Part shown: positions 45,594 to 55,800 of the stretch, in pieces
Numbering within the stretch: the first letter of the stretch is position 1
Layout of the letters: the number at the start of each line of letters is the position of its first letter
NCBI GenBank assembly: GCA_017303835.1
Contig: JAFLBI010000001.1
Location: 1,860,001-1,924,000 of the forward strand
From: Chitinophagales bacterium
GTDB lineage: Bacteria > Bacteroidota > Bacteroidia > Chitinophagales > Chitinophagaceae
Direction of reading: 5' to 3'
DNA length: 64,000 bases
Made by a program: the position numbers and the translations under genes
Notes under the pieces: model-generated
Seen by the model: only the letters and a program-made list of their open reading frames with translations
The model's database searches: none
What the model was told of the DNA's origin: nothing

Positions 45594-45626
45594 AAAAAAA
45601 GGCACTGCAATTGCAGTGCCTTTTTA
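45594..45626 (-). terminator. Terminator of SusCD unit A
   Basis: A perfect palindrome, GGCACTGC-AATT-GCAGTGCC (45601-45620), flanked by seven A and five T, so it works on either strand; it lies 17 bp past the SusD-A stop. Confidence 0.88.
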
Positions 45627-45642
45627 CTAAGCTCAATAAAGA

Positions 45643-47121
45643 TTAGTTATCCTTACAAAGTGGGTTCAACAACAATTCATTGGCTGAGATAGGCCAAATA
45701 TATTGCTGACCACTGGATGGCATCGCGGCTACACCCGGCTTAGCAGGCAGGTCGCGACCCAAACGAGTAAGATCTGCTCCTGCTAATCCTTCTGCAAGCA
45801 ATTCAATTCTGCGCTCGGTAAGAATCAGGTCAATCAAAGCAGCATTACTTGCAGGTGCAAATAAAGGAGCGCCGGCATCAGAACGCTGACGAATCGCATT
45901 CAGAATAGCCAAAGCTCTTGTATCAACAGCACCAGTACCAGCTTTTCTTGCCAAAGCTTCTGCCAAATTCAACAATACTTCAGCATAACGAATTACTGGT
46001 GCGAAGTCTGTATAAGGAGCAGCACCTGGATATTTAATTACCCAGCTGCGTGCAGTTCCTGCGGCATTACCAGCGGCATTGGTTGTTCTGATCTGAGATT
46101 TACGCGCATCTGAAGCACGCCAGTCAGGATTACCCAAAATACCATTGGGATTCAAAGAATATTCACCACTACCGCCATTTACAAATGGAGGACCGTAGTA
46201 AAAACCAAGCTGGTTCTGTGTACCGGGTGTTTCGTTAGAAGCAAAAGGCATAGACAGAATTGACTCAGTTGAAGTGTAAGCCGTAAAAATATTGGTGAAG
46301 CTTGGATTGAGTGCATGCGCTACACCGCTACTTGCAGTAAATGGTGCATTAGTGCTCACGATTTTATTGGCTTCCTCAATTACTTTATCATTGTTACCCA
46401 TGCTAAGGTAAACCCTGGTTTTCAAAGCAATGGCTGTGTTACGGTGCGCTCTGGTTGTATTTGCTGTAGCATTACCATTGGTAAGTGGCAGGTTGGCTTC
46501 AGCAAAATTTAAGTCTTCCAGAATCTGATTATATACTTCAGCCACAGTAGCTCTTGCCAAAGCATAATCACCTGAACCGGTGTTACCCTTTAAGCGAAGG
46601 GGTACACCAGGCTTGCTACCATTACCATCCCAATAAGGACGAGCATATAATTGCAGCAAAGAATAATAACTCATGGCACGAAGCAATCTTGCTTCACCAC
46701 GGAAATTATTCGCAACAGCAGCACCAACCACACCGGCACCTTTTGCATCCATACCATCCAGGAATACGTTTGCCAGGTTGATAACATAGTATGCCTGAGC
46801 CCAATGGTTCAGGATACTGTTGGTAGAGCTACCTACAGTAGTATAACTCCAAACATCAAAACCTGTTACAACGTTGGTACGCTCATTGAGGAAATCTCCA
46901 CCGCGGATATCGTTGAAAATCTGATAGCGACCACCATACATACCACTGTTTTTGATGGATGCATAGATAGCTCTTACCTGACCTTCAATACGCACTCGTG
47001 TGTCAAATGCAGAGAGATCTGAGATCACCGTCTGCGGTACTGGCGAAAGCTGACGCTTGTCACAAGAAGTTGTGAACAAAACAGCTGCGCCAATCAAGGT
47101 ATATAAAACTTTCTTTCTCAT
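45643..47121 (-). CDS. SusD/RagB family nutrient-binding lipoprotein (pair A)
   Basis: A 492-residue surface lipoprotein with lipobox LFTTSC-DKRQL. SusD features: NFRGEARLLRAMSYYSLLQLYARPYW, VRAIYASIKNSGMYGGRY, VIRYAEVLLNLAEALARKAG, and ILTERRIELLAEGLAGADLTRLGRDLP. It ends ELLLNPLCKDN, stopping about three residues short of the NPGY ending found in B, C and D. The start MRKKVLYTL at 47121 begins the lipoprotein signal; a frame from 47160 would overlap SusC-A. It follows SusC-A by 25 bp. Confidence 0.93.
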   Translation of the reverse strand: MRKKVLYTLIGAAVLFTTSCDKRQLSPVPQTVISDLSAFDTRVRIEGQVRAIYASIKNSGMYGGRYQIFNDIRGGDFLNERTNVVTGFDVWSYTTVGSSTNSILNHWAQAYYVINLANVFLDGMDAKGAGVVGAAVANNFRGEARLLRAMSYYSLLQLYARPYWDGNGSKPGVPLRLKGNTGSGDYALARATVAEVYNQILEDLNFAEANLPLTNGNATANTTRAHRNTAIALKTRVYLSMGNNDKVIEEANKIVSTNAPFTASSGVAHALNPSFTNIFTAYTSTESILSMPFASNETPGTQNQLGFYYGPPFVNGGSGEYSLNPNGILGNPDWRASDARKSQIRTTNAAGNAAGTARSWVIKYPGAAPYTDFAPVIRYAEVLLNLAEALARKAGTGAVDTRALAILNAIRQRSDAGAPLFAPASNAALIDLILTERRIELLAEGLAGADLTRLGRDLPAKPGVAAMPSSGQQYIWPISANELLLNPLCKDN

Positions 47122-47146
47122 TTCATTTGTTTGACTGGTTAATGAA

Positions 47147-50100
47147 TTAGAAACCAACATTCAGACCAAAAGTGATGGTACGTTGGTTAGCAACTGTATT
47201 TCTGTCAATACCAAAGTTGGATGAACCATTACCGTTGGAAGAAACCTCAGGATCAGGACCAGGATATGGAGTAATGATCAGCAGGTTGTTTCCATTGATA
47301 TAGAAACGCGCACTAGAGATTTTTACTTTATCCAGAATTGACTTTGGCAGGTAATATGAAATACCCAGGGTTCTCATTTTTACGAAATCTCCTTTGAACA
47401 CGTTAACATCCATAGGGAATGCAGAACCATTGGAAACGTTATCACCAAATACTGATTTTGGTACATCTGTTACATCACCAGGCTTAGTCCAGGCACGCAA
47501 CACATCAACAGAGTTATTCCAGAAACGCTGATCACGTAAACCGGCATTGGTACCGAAATAAATCCAAGAACCAAACTGGTAAGTCATCAGGATATTCAAT
47601 TCAAAGTTTCTGTAACGGAAATTGTTATCCCAACCACCAGTCCATCTTGGGTTAGTGTTTCTGTATACAACCGCATCAGCAGAGCTTACAGTTGGTGCTG
47701 CAGTACCATCAGCATAAGACCACTGGAACTGACCAGGAGGCGGTACACGCTGATAGAATACCTGACGACCGGCACCATTGATGTAAATTCTTCTACCAGT
47801 AGCAGGATCAACACCAGCTGAACGTGTTACGAACAGCATACCGATAGGATAACCAGGCAATGTGATGCTTGGGTTCTCCAAACCACCAGTTGATGAGATG
47901 ATGTTGTTAAGACCAGGAGCCAGAGAAGTTACTTTGTTATCGTTGTAAGCAGCGTTGAATGAAGTTCTCCAAGTGAAGTTCTTCTTATTAACAACAGCGG
48001 CGTCAACTGAGAATTCAATACCCTCATTGTACATCTTACCTACGTTACGTGGGATAGTACTTGGCAAACCTGCAGATGGCGGCTGAGGTACAAATAAAAG
48101 CAAGCCATCAATATCGTTCTTATAATAAGCTACTTCAGCTGTGATTCTGTCGTTCAGGATACCAAAGTTGATACCGATATCTGTTTTACGGCTGGTTTCC
48201 CAAGTCAGATCAGCGTTACCTGCCTGATTGTATACAACGGTACCATTACCGCCATACAGACCTGAACCAAATGTAGACAGTGAAGTGAAGTTACCGAGAC
48301 CACCGATATTACCAACTTTACCATAGCTTGCGCGAAGCTTGAAGCTGCTGAATACTTTATCCATTCTCATGCTGCTCCAGAAAGCTTCTCTGGCAATTTC
48401 CCAACCAGCAGAAACACCCCAGAAAGTACCATACTTATTATTAGAACCAAGCTGAGAAGCACCATCGCGACGGATATTACCACTCAGGTAATACTTTCTG
48501 TCGTAGTTATACTGCAAACGGCTGAAATCAGATATCAGGTAGTTTTCACCGATACCCAAACCTGCAGTGTTAGGCGTCTGCCAACCAGCCTGAATAACAG
48601 TGAAGTTTGGATCGTTTACACCAATACGGTTGATACCATAACCATTGCTGTTAGTTTTCTGCTGCTCATTACCAATCAACAAGCTAACATTATGCTTATC
48701 AGCAAATGTTTTGTCTAATTGCATGGTATTGGTCCAAACCCAACGCTCATTTTTATTGAAGTTGGCTGTAGCTGAACCATTGGTAGAAAAACCTTCTCCA
48801 GAGAGCGGGCTGAAATAAGAGTCATTATCAACATTGAGGTTATCAATGCTGTAAGTAGATCTCAGCGTCATCCAAGAGAAAGGCTTTGCTTGTACATACA
48901 CATTGCTTAAGAGTCTGTATGCATAGCTGTTTTGTCTGTTCAGGTCTAATTGAACAACCGGGTTGTTGAAACCAACCTGACCCTGCTTGTTATTCTGAGA
49001 ACCAATCAAGGCACCAGAAATATTGTAAGTTCCATCATTGTTATATGGTGAAACGTTTGGTGCAGTAATCAATGGCACACGACCCAAACCTGCAGTTGCA
49101 AAAGCATCACCCAGAGAACCTGAGCTTACTGCAGCAAGGTTATCTTCTTTAGAATACTGAATCTTACCACCAATGCTCAGGATCTTGCTGATTTTGTGGT
49201 CAACATTCATCATCAAACTCATTCTGTTGAAATCATTGCGTCTGATGATACCCTGCTGCTTAGTAATACCAGCAGAGAAATAATAACTGGTTGCATCATT
49301 AGCACCAGAAACGTTTACGGTATGGCTGTGCTGAATACCAGTACGGTAAACAAAATCATACCAATTGGTATTAATGGGTCTGCCATCAGGACCATTTGTT
49401 AATGCAAAAGCGTTGGTATTCGCATTGAATGTACCCGCGTTAACCAATGCCTTGTTTTTGAAATCTGTGTATTGGAAAGCATCCAGGAGTTGTGGTAAGC
49501 GCTGCACCTGGCTGATACCAAACCAACCATCATAAGTTACTTTGGCTTTACCTGCTTTACCTTTCTTAGTTGTTACAAATACAACACCGTTAGCAGCACG
49601 GCTACCGTAGATGGCAGTAGCTGCAGCATCTTTAGCAACGTCGATACTCTCGATATCGTTAGGGTTGATGCTGGCCAGTGCGTTACCTGCAGCAGCAGTT
49701 GAACTTGCATCACCAGTAAAAGTTGGGATACCATCAATTACAATCAACGGATATGAAGAAAGAGAGATAGAGTTTGTACCACGGATACGAATAACAGGAG
49801 GCGCGTTCAAGACACCACTTGGAATGGTAATCTGCACACCTGCAGCTCTACCACCAAGTGCCTGCTCAAAACTCTGTACAGGCTTATTGGCAATGGCATC
49901 ACCTTTTACTGAAGCCAGAGAACCAGTTGCTTCTTTTTTCTTCTGTGTACCATAACCAACCACCACCACCTCATTCAGGGCTTTGTTTTCTTCCAAAAGG
50001 TTGATACTCAAAGGACCAGAACCAATAGACTGGTCTACATCTTCGTAACCCACAAAACTGAAGCGAAGTGTTTTTGCTTTTTCCGGTGCATTGATACTGA

Positions 50101-50278
50101 AAGCACCGTTCTGATCTGTAATCGCGTTTCTGCCGAATCCAACAACAGAAACTGAAACCCCTGACATAGGGACACCTTTTTCATTTGTAACCTTTCCTGT
50201 TACCGTACGTCCGGTCTGCGCAAAAGCAGACAAAGACAGGAACAGAGAAAACGCTACAAAAGCGAGTAGTTTTCTCAT
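47147..50278 (-). CDS. SusC/RagA TonB-dependent outer-membrane transporter (pair A)
   Basis: A 1043-residue channel: signal MRKLLAFVAFSLFLSLSAFAQ, carboxypeptidase-D-like domain (VTGKVTNEKGVPMSGVSVSVVG), TonB-box-like LNEVVVVGYGTQKKKEATGS, plug with VIRIRGTNSISLSS, LIVIDGIPT, DIESIDVAKDAAATAIYGSRAANGVVFVTTKKG, and barrel ending in GLNVGF. The ATG at 50278 is used; the frame reaches 50284 only with TTG. TTTG lies 3 nt before the ATG. The MMPL gene ends 82 bp upstream on the same strand with no terminator between, so read-through is possible. Confidence 0.95.
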   Translation of the reverse strand: MRKLLAFVAFSLFLSLSAFAQTGRTVTGKVTNEKGVPMSGVSVSVVGFGRNAITDQNGAFSINAPEKAKTLRFSFVGYEDVDQSIGSGPLSINLLEENKALNEVVVVGYGTQKKKEATGSLASVKGDAIANKPVQSFEQALGGRAAGVQITIPSGVLNAPPVIRIRGTNSISLSSYPLIVIDGIPTFTGDASSTAAAGNALASINPNDIESIDVAKDAAATAIYGSRAANGVVFVTTKKGKAGKAKVTYDGWFGISQVQRLPQLLDAFQYTDFKNKALVNAGTFNANTNAFALTNGPDGRPINTNWYDFVYRTGIQHSHTVNVSGANDATSYYFSAGITKQQGIIRRNDFNRMSLMMNVDHKISKILSIGGKIQYSKEDNLAAVSSGSLGDAFATAGLGRVPLITAPNVSPYNNDGTYNISGALIGSQNNKQGQVGFNNPVVQLDLNRQNSYAYRLLSNVYVQAKPFSWMTLRSTYSIDNLNVDNDSYFSPLSGEGFSTNGSATANFNKNERWVWTNTMQLDKTFADKHNVSLLIGNEQQKTNSNGYGINRIGVNDPNFTVIQAGWQTPNTAGLGIGENYLISDFSRLQYNYDRKYYLSGNIRRDGASQLGSNNKYGTFWGVSAGWEIAREAFWSSMRMDKVFSSFKLRASYGKVGNIGGLGNFTSLSTFGSGLYGGNGTVVYNQAGNADLTWETSRKTDIGINFGILNDRITAEVAYYKNDIDGLLLFVPQPPSAGLPSTIPRNVGKMYNEGIEFSVDAAVVNKKNFTWRTSFNAAYNDNKVTSLAPGLNNIISSTGGLENPSITLPGYPIGMLFVTRSAGVDPATGRRIYINGAGRQVFYQRVPPPGQFQWSYADGTAAPTVSSADAVVYRNTNPRWTGGWDNNFRYRNFELNILMTYQFGSWIYFGTNAGLRDQRFWNNSVDVLRAWTKPGDVTDVPKSVFGDNVSNGSAFPMDVNVFKGDFVKMRTLGISYYLPKSILDKVKISSARFYINGNNLLIITPYPGPDPEVSSNGNGSSNFGIDRNTVANQRTITFGLNVGF

Positions 50279-50360
50279 GTGCAAAGTTTTAGTTTAACGT
50301 TTAAGACCGTGAATATCTAAAATCTGCTGCAAAAAGGGTAAAAAAAGTTAAACAAACTGA

Positions 50361-52682
50361 CTATTCTGTAACACCCTGAGTTTTATGGAGTTGGCCCAAT
50401 AGTACCGGCAGTAAAACCAAGTTTGTTATGGTGCCTATCAACAGTGTTAAGGAAGTGAGCCAGCCCAAAGACTGGGTACCACCAAAGCCACTAAAGCAAA
50501 AAATGATGAATCCAGCAATGAGAACCAATGAAGTATATATTATACTTATTCCTGTATGATGAATCGTTTGTACCAAAGTGAGCCTGACATTGTTGTGGTG
50601 GTCTGGCAGCTCTTGCTTGTAATTAATTAAGAATCTGATCGTTACGTCAATTACTATGCCCAAAGCCACACTAAAGACCAGTACAGTTGAAGGTTTCAGC
50701 GGAATGCCCACCCAACCCATAACACCAGCCGTGAAAATCAAGGGAACAATATTGGGTATGATAGAACAAAGCAGTATTCGGAAAGAACGAAACAGGTAAA
50801 GCATACAAAGCGTGATCAGCACAAAAGCCCAGATGATGGAGTCTTTCAACCCATTGATAATGAAGCGAGAACCTTCAAGAAAGGTTACACTACTACCTGT
50901 AAATGTGACTTTATATGTTGCAGTGTCGAAAATACGGGCAGACGCAGCAGCAAAAGTGTCTAACAATAATGGAAGTTGCTTGCTGCCAATATCTTTCATG
51001 TTCACACTGATTCTGGCCATTTGCCGGGTACTATCCATAAAACTGCTGACCAACTTCTGCAAATTACCCTTGGTATTTCCCTGACCTCTCAGATATGGGC
51101 CTAAAAACAACATATCACCATCATAAGGCACATCATAACTCAGTGTATCACCATCATAATAGGCCTGCTTGGCAAATTTCAAAGCTTCTACAAAAGACAA
51201 TGGGCGCGCAGTTTCCGCACGTTGATCGATATAATCCGAAAACTCAGCAATCTTATTCATGGCAGCGGTAGACCTCACCAAACCATTTTTCTTTTTCGTA
51301 TCCACTACTATTTCCAAAGGCATCACACCACCAAAAGACTGTTCAAACCATTTCAGGTCTGTATAAATTTTATCTGTCTTAGGTAAATCATCTACGATAA
51401 AACCTTCACTCTTTAGTCTGAATACACCTACTAATGCAAAAATCATCGCAGCAGCCGTGATAAGATATACCATGCGCTTGTGGTGAAATGTCCAACGCTC
51501 TACAGCAGCCAGCAACCTTTGGAGGAAAGGATTATCAAGATAGCGCACATGCTTTTTCTGTGGAGGTGAAAGAAAACTGAGCACTGCCGGAATAAAGACA
51601 AGAGAAATAAGAAACAATGCCATGATATTCAAGCCAGCTACATAACCAAACTCTTTCAGTAATGCACTTTCTGTAAGCCCAAACACCGCAAATCCAATAG
51701 CAGCGGCAATATTGCAGAATAGCGTAACGATACCCATTCTACCCACCATTGTTACAATGGCTTTTTCTTTTTGTCCTATTTCCTTGTAAGCTGTATGATA
51801 CTTATTTAGGAAATAGATACAGTTGGGTACGCCTATCACTACCACCAAAGGTGGGATTAGGGCATTCAATATGGTAATCTTATAGCCAAACAACACCATC
51901 GTACCAATACTCCACACAACACCCATCAATACTACACCTAAACTCATGAGGGTTGCGCTGAGTGAACGGAAGAATAAGAATAGTGTGATGGCAGATAATA
52001 CAATTGAGCCAATTAGAAAGAAATTCATTTCACTGGCAATCCGATTAGCTACCGTAGTTCTGATATAAGGTAATCCGCTTACATGCGCTTTGATGCCTGT
52101 GTTCGATTCAAACAGCTGAACAGCATGTAAAATTCGATTTACCAAGCCAGTTCTGGCTTTGCTGTTGATGGTATCTTTATTTACACTAATCGCAAATAAA
52201 TAAGCATTTGACTCAGGGGAATACAATAATGTCTTATAAAAAGGCAGCCCTTGAAAAACAGTTGCTGCACTATCCAGTTTGTCCTGTTGCTGATAGGTTT
52301 CGGCGAATATTTTTGAGGCGATCAGTTGCTCACCAGCACTGTCCTTAACCAGACTTACTGCACCCGGTACACTCAACACTTCCGTAACCGCACTGATTTG
52401 CTTCAAAGACCGATGCAATTCAGCTGCCGCATTAAACACATTAGGTGTAAAGAACTTGTCGGTGTTAATGCCTACAACCAGCAGATTGCCATCTTCCCCA
52501 AATTTTTGGCGAAATGCCTGATAATCCTGGTATTTCTCATTATTGGTAGGAATGGCTCTTGTGAAATCATAACTCATCTGCACTTTGGCCGCATGCCAAC
52601 CAAAAAAAATTGTTAAACAGGCTAATACAGATAAAAAGAAAATTCTATACTGAAGTATTACCCTACCAATACGGTACCACAT
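50361..52682 (-). CDS. MMPL/RND superfamily inner-membrane exporter
   Basis: A 773-residue polytopic protein with the duplicated RND topology: span 1 near residues 13-30, a periplasmic loop of about 180 residues, five spans, then the same pattern repeated from about residue 400. The sterol-sensing-like core segments (SIVLSAITLFLFFRSLSATLMSLGVVLMGVVW and its second-half counterpart IWAFVLITLCMLYLFRSFRILLC) support MMPL. Such transporters move lipids or hydrophobic compounds to the outer envelope; cargo is unknown. No membrane-fusion partner is adjacent. It is divergent from the giant T9SS protein (134 bp between starts). Confidence 0.88.
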   Translation of the reverse strand: MWYRIGRVILQYRIFFLSVLACLTIFFGWHAAKVQMSYDFTRAIPTNNEKYQDYQAFRQKFGEDGNLLVVGINTDKFFTPNVFNAAAELHRSLKQISAVTEVLSVPGAVSLVKDSAGEQLIASKIFAETYQQQDKLDSAATVFQGLPFYKTLLYSPESNAYLFAISVNKDTINSKARTGLVNRILHAVQLFESNTGIKAHVSGLPYIRTTVANRIASEMNFFLIGSIVLSAITLFLFFRSLSATLMSLGVVLMGVVWSIGTMVLFGYKITILNALIPPLVVVIGVPNCIYFLNKYHTAYKEIGQKEKAIVTMVGRMGIVTLFCNIAAAIGFAVFGLTESALLKEFGYVAGLNIMALFLISLVFIPAVLSFLSPPQKKHVRYLDNPFLQRLLAAVERWTFHHKRMVYLITAAAMIFALVGVFRLKSEGFIVDDLPKTDKIYTDLKWFEQSFGGVMPLEIVVDTKKKNGLVRSTAAMNKIAEFSDYIDQRAETARPLSFVEALKFAKQAYYDGDTLSYDVPYDGDMLFLGPYLRGQGNTKGNLQKLVSSFMDSTRQMARISVNMKDIGSKQLPLLLDTFAAASARIFDTATYKVTFTGSSVTFLEGSRFIINGLKDSIIWAFVLITLCMLYLFRSFRILLCSIIPNIVPLIFTAGVMGWVGIPLKPSTVLVFSVALGIVIDVTIRFLINYKQELPDHHNNVRLTLVQTIHHTGISIIYTSLVLIAGFIIFCFSGFGGTQSLGWLTSLTLLIGTITNLVLLPVLLGQLHKTQGVTE

Positions 52683-52816
52683 GTATGACTATTCAAGATG
52701 AATTGCAAAGAAAAGCTTTATTCTGCAAGGGTCTTGCCGAAATTTTCGTAGCAAAAAATCGTTAAACCCTACAACAAAATCGCTACATTTAACATACCTG
52801 TAAGGGTATCCAAACT

Positions 52817-55800
52817 ATGAAAATCACCATTCCCCCTTCAAGACAATGGTTGATCTTTCTTTGTACCTGCTTATGCTATGTACAAAGCATAGTTGCGCAA
52901 CCCGGAATTTGTAGTAATACTGCAGTGCAGCCGGTTTTCAGTCAAACCTTCGGACAATCCCCAAATTCAACAACCTCAACTACTGCACCCGCAGGATCTA
53001 CCAATTACAATTTTGGTAATGTTGGTACAGATGGTAATTATATCGTTACCCCCAGAGTAGAAAATGCCAATAAGGGTGATTGGGCTAAAGGAGGTGACCA
53101 TACGGGCAATACCAATGGCAATATGTTTCTGGTAAATGCCGGTGGCAATAATTCTCTTTTCTTCAAGCAGGATGTTACCGGCTTGTGCACAGGCACTATT
53201 TACAATTTCACTGCATGGATCGCCAATGTGAATAGTCCGAATACACAAGGTGTATGTGGCAGCAATCTTGTATATGCGCGAGTGATTTTCCGCATCAAAG
53301 ATTTATCAGGCAATATCTTAGCCTCTTACACTACAAACACCTTACCGCTTTCTCCGGTAAACGGTCCATTGAATTGGATACAATATGGATTTCAATTTAC
53401 GCTGCCGGTTGGTATATCGGGGCTTACATTGGAAATGGTTGATTTTTATGGAGGCGGTGCGCAATGTGGCAATGATCTGGCACTCGATGATATTCTATTT
53501 ACTGCATGCACACCTGCCTTGAACGTAAGCATCAATAGCACCGGTAACATTTGTGCTGGAGCAACAGCCACCATCACTTCTAATATTCAAAACAGCCCTT
53601 ACGCCAACCCAGCTTATCAATGGCAAAGAAGTACGAACAATGGCAGTACTTGGGTCAATGTAGGTGGAGCAGGTACAAACAACAACAATCTTGTTATCAA
53701 CAACACTGCCAATGGCGACAGTGGTTTATACAGAGTTGTAGTAGGGCCCGATGTGAATAGTCTTGCAACTGCAACATGTATCGCTACTTCCAACAGTGTT
53801 CGTTTACGCGTTATTAGTTCACCACAACTCAGCATTACCGGCGCAAACAATATTTGCGACAGTACCACCTTGCAACTATCTCCTCAGGTTAGTGGTGGCA
53901 ACGCACCTTATAGTTATGCTTGGACAGGACCATCCGGATTCAATAGTACAAACGATACTGCGCGAATCACTCCTGCAAGGCCTGCTCAGGCGGGAAGCTA
54001 CCAGCTTATTGTTAATGATGTGAACGGTTGCACTGATACAGCTTCTACAATTGTTTCCATCTTAGCTAATCCGGTGATTGATAGTATAACAGGAGATAGT
54101 GCAGGTTGTATCAACAATACACTGCACCTTTCCAATACAGTTACAGGCGGAATTTGGAGCAGCAATAACACTTTGTTTCCTGTGAACCAAGCAGGCCGAG
54201 TTACCATACGCGGTGCAGGTTCAGCAATCATTAGCTATACTACAAGCAATGCAAACTGTAGCCTTAGTGCACAAAAAACTGTTTATAGCAATACTGTACA
54301 ATTGCCCCCTGATTTTGTAGAGTGTAATAATTCGGCTGTTGTTGTGAACACCAATACAGATTATACACCTGTATACAGTAATAATCTTCCATCTGATAAA
54401 TATAGCTGGCAAATAAGCGGAGGACCATATACCTATATCGGCGGTACCGACTCTACAGAAAGATATCCCAAGTTTAAGTTAGAAGGCGGTAATATATACC
54501 GCATCATACTTGGTTATACATCCAACTACACATATTGCACAGATACCATGTTTGTATACCGGGATGTGCCGGTAACAACTGTTATTAATTCTGGAAATGA
54601 CACAACAATATGCATTGCAACTAACGCAATTGATCTGAATGCAGTTGCTTCAGGTCCGGTTACAGGCTATACTTGGACAAGCTCAGGTAGCGGCAGCTTC
54701 AGCAACAACAATACTGCTCAAACTACCTATACATTCTCCAATGCTGATAAAACCAATGGTAGTGTACAGTTCTATCTGCAGGCCAATCTTCGTGTCAATG
54801 GCATCTGTGCAAATGATAATAGAGATACTATTCAAGTTTTTATTAACCAGCCACCAAGTAGTGCAAATGCAGGTGCGGATAGAACAATATGCCTTCAGGA
54901 CAGTATTCAACTCAATGGCAATATACCTGCTTATGGTAATGGAGTCTGGACGATGCTAAGCGGACCGAACACGCCCACAATACAGCAAACCAATCAGGCA
55001 AATACAAGCGTCAGCAATCTTACTGCAGGCACATATGCATTTGCATGGACGATTAGCAATATATGCGGTATCACAGCAGACACAGTTTATATCACACTTA
55101 TCAATCCCCCTAATCAGGCTAAAGCTGGAAATGATACCAGTTTATGTGCTGCAAATAGTTTTGTCTTAAATGCGAATCAACCAAGCAGTGGTCATACAGG
55201 TACATGGTCATTACTCAGCGGACCAAACTCACCGCAGATTCTAGATCCCAACAATTATCAGACAAGTATCAGCAATCTTACAACAGGGCAATATCAATTT
55301 GTCTGGACTATCTCGAATGGCGTTTGTACCGATACCAAAGATACCATCACAGTGAATATTGTTGCAGCACCAACAACGCCTTATGCTGGCAACGATACAA
55401 CTGTTTGCGTTCAAAATACTTTACAACTGAACGCCAATCCCGCGGTTGGAGGTATCGGTTACTGGCAATGGATTAACGGGCCAACAAGACCCGTTTTTAA
55501 TGACAGCCTATTACACAATGCGATGGTAAGTAATCTCACATCAGGACAATATCAATTCAGCTGGACTGTTACCAATGGTATTTGTCCCATACTCAGCGAT
55601 ACTGTTTCCATTACTTTTATATCACCCGCATCACAGGCTAACGCAGGTAATGATACCATACTATGCCTTACACCAAGCTTCCAATTGAATGCATCAGCAG
55701 TAAGCAATGGTACAGGTTTCTGGCATTTGATCAGCGGGCCTAGTGTTCTAACCTTTAGTGACACCAGTAATCCGAATGCGATTATCAGCAATCTTGTTGC

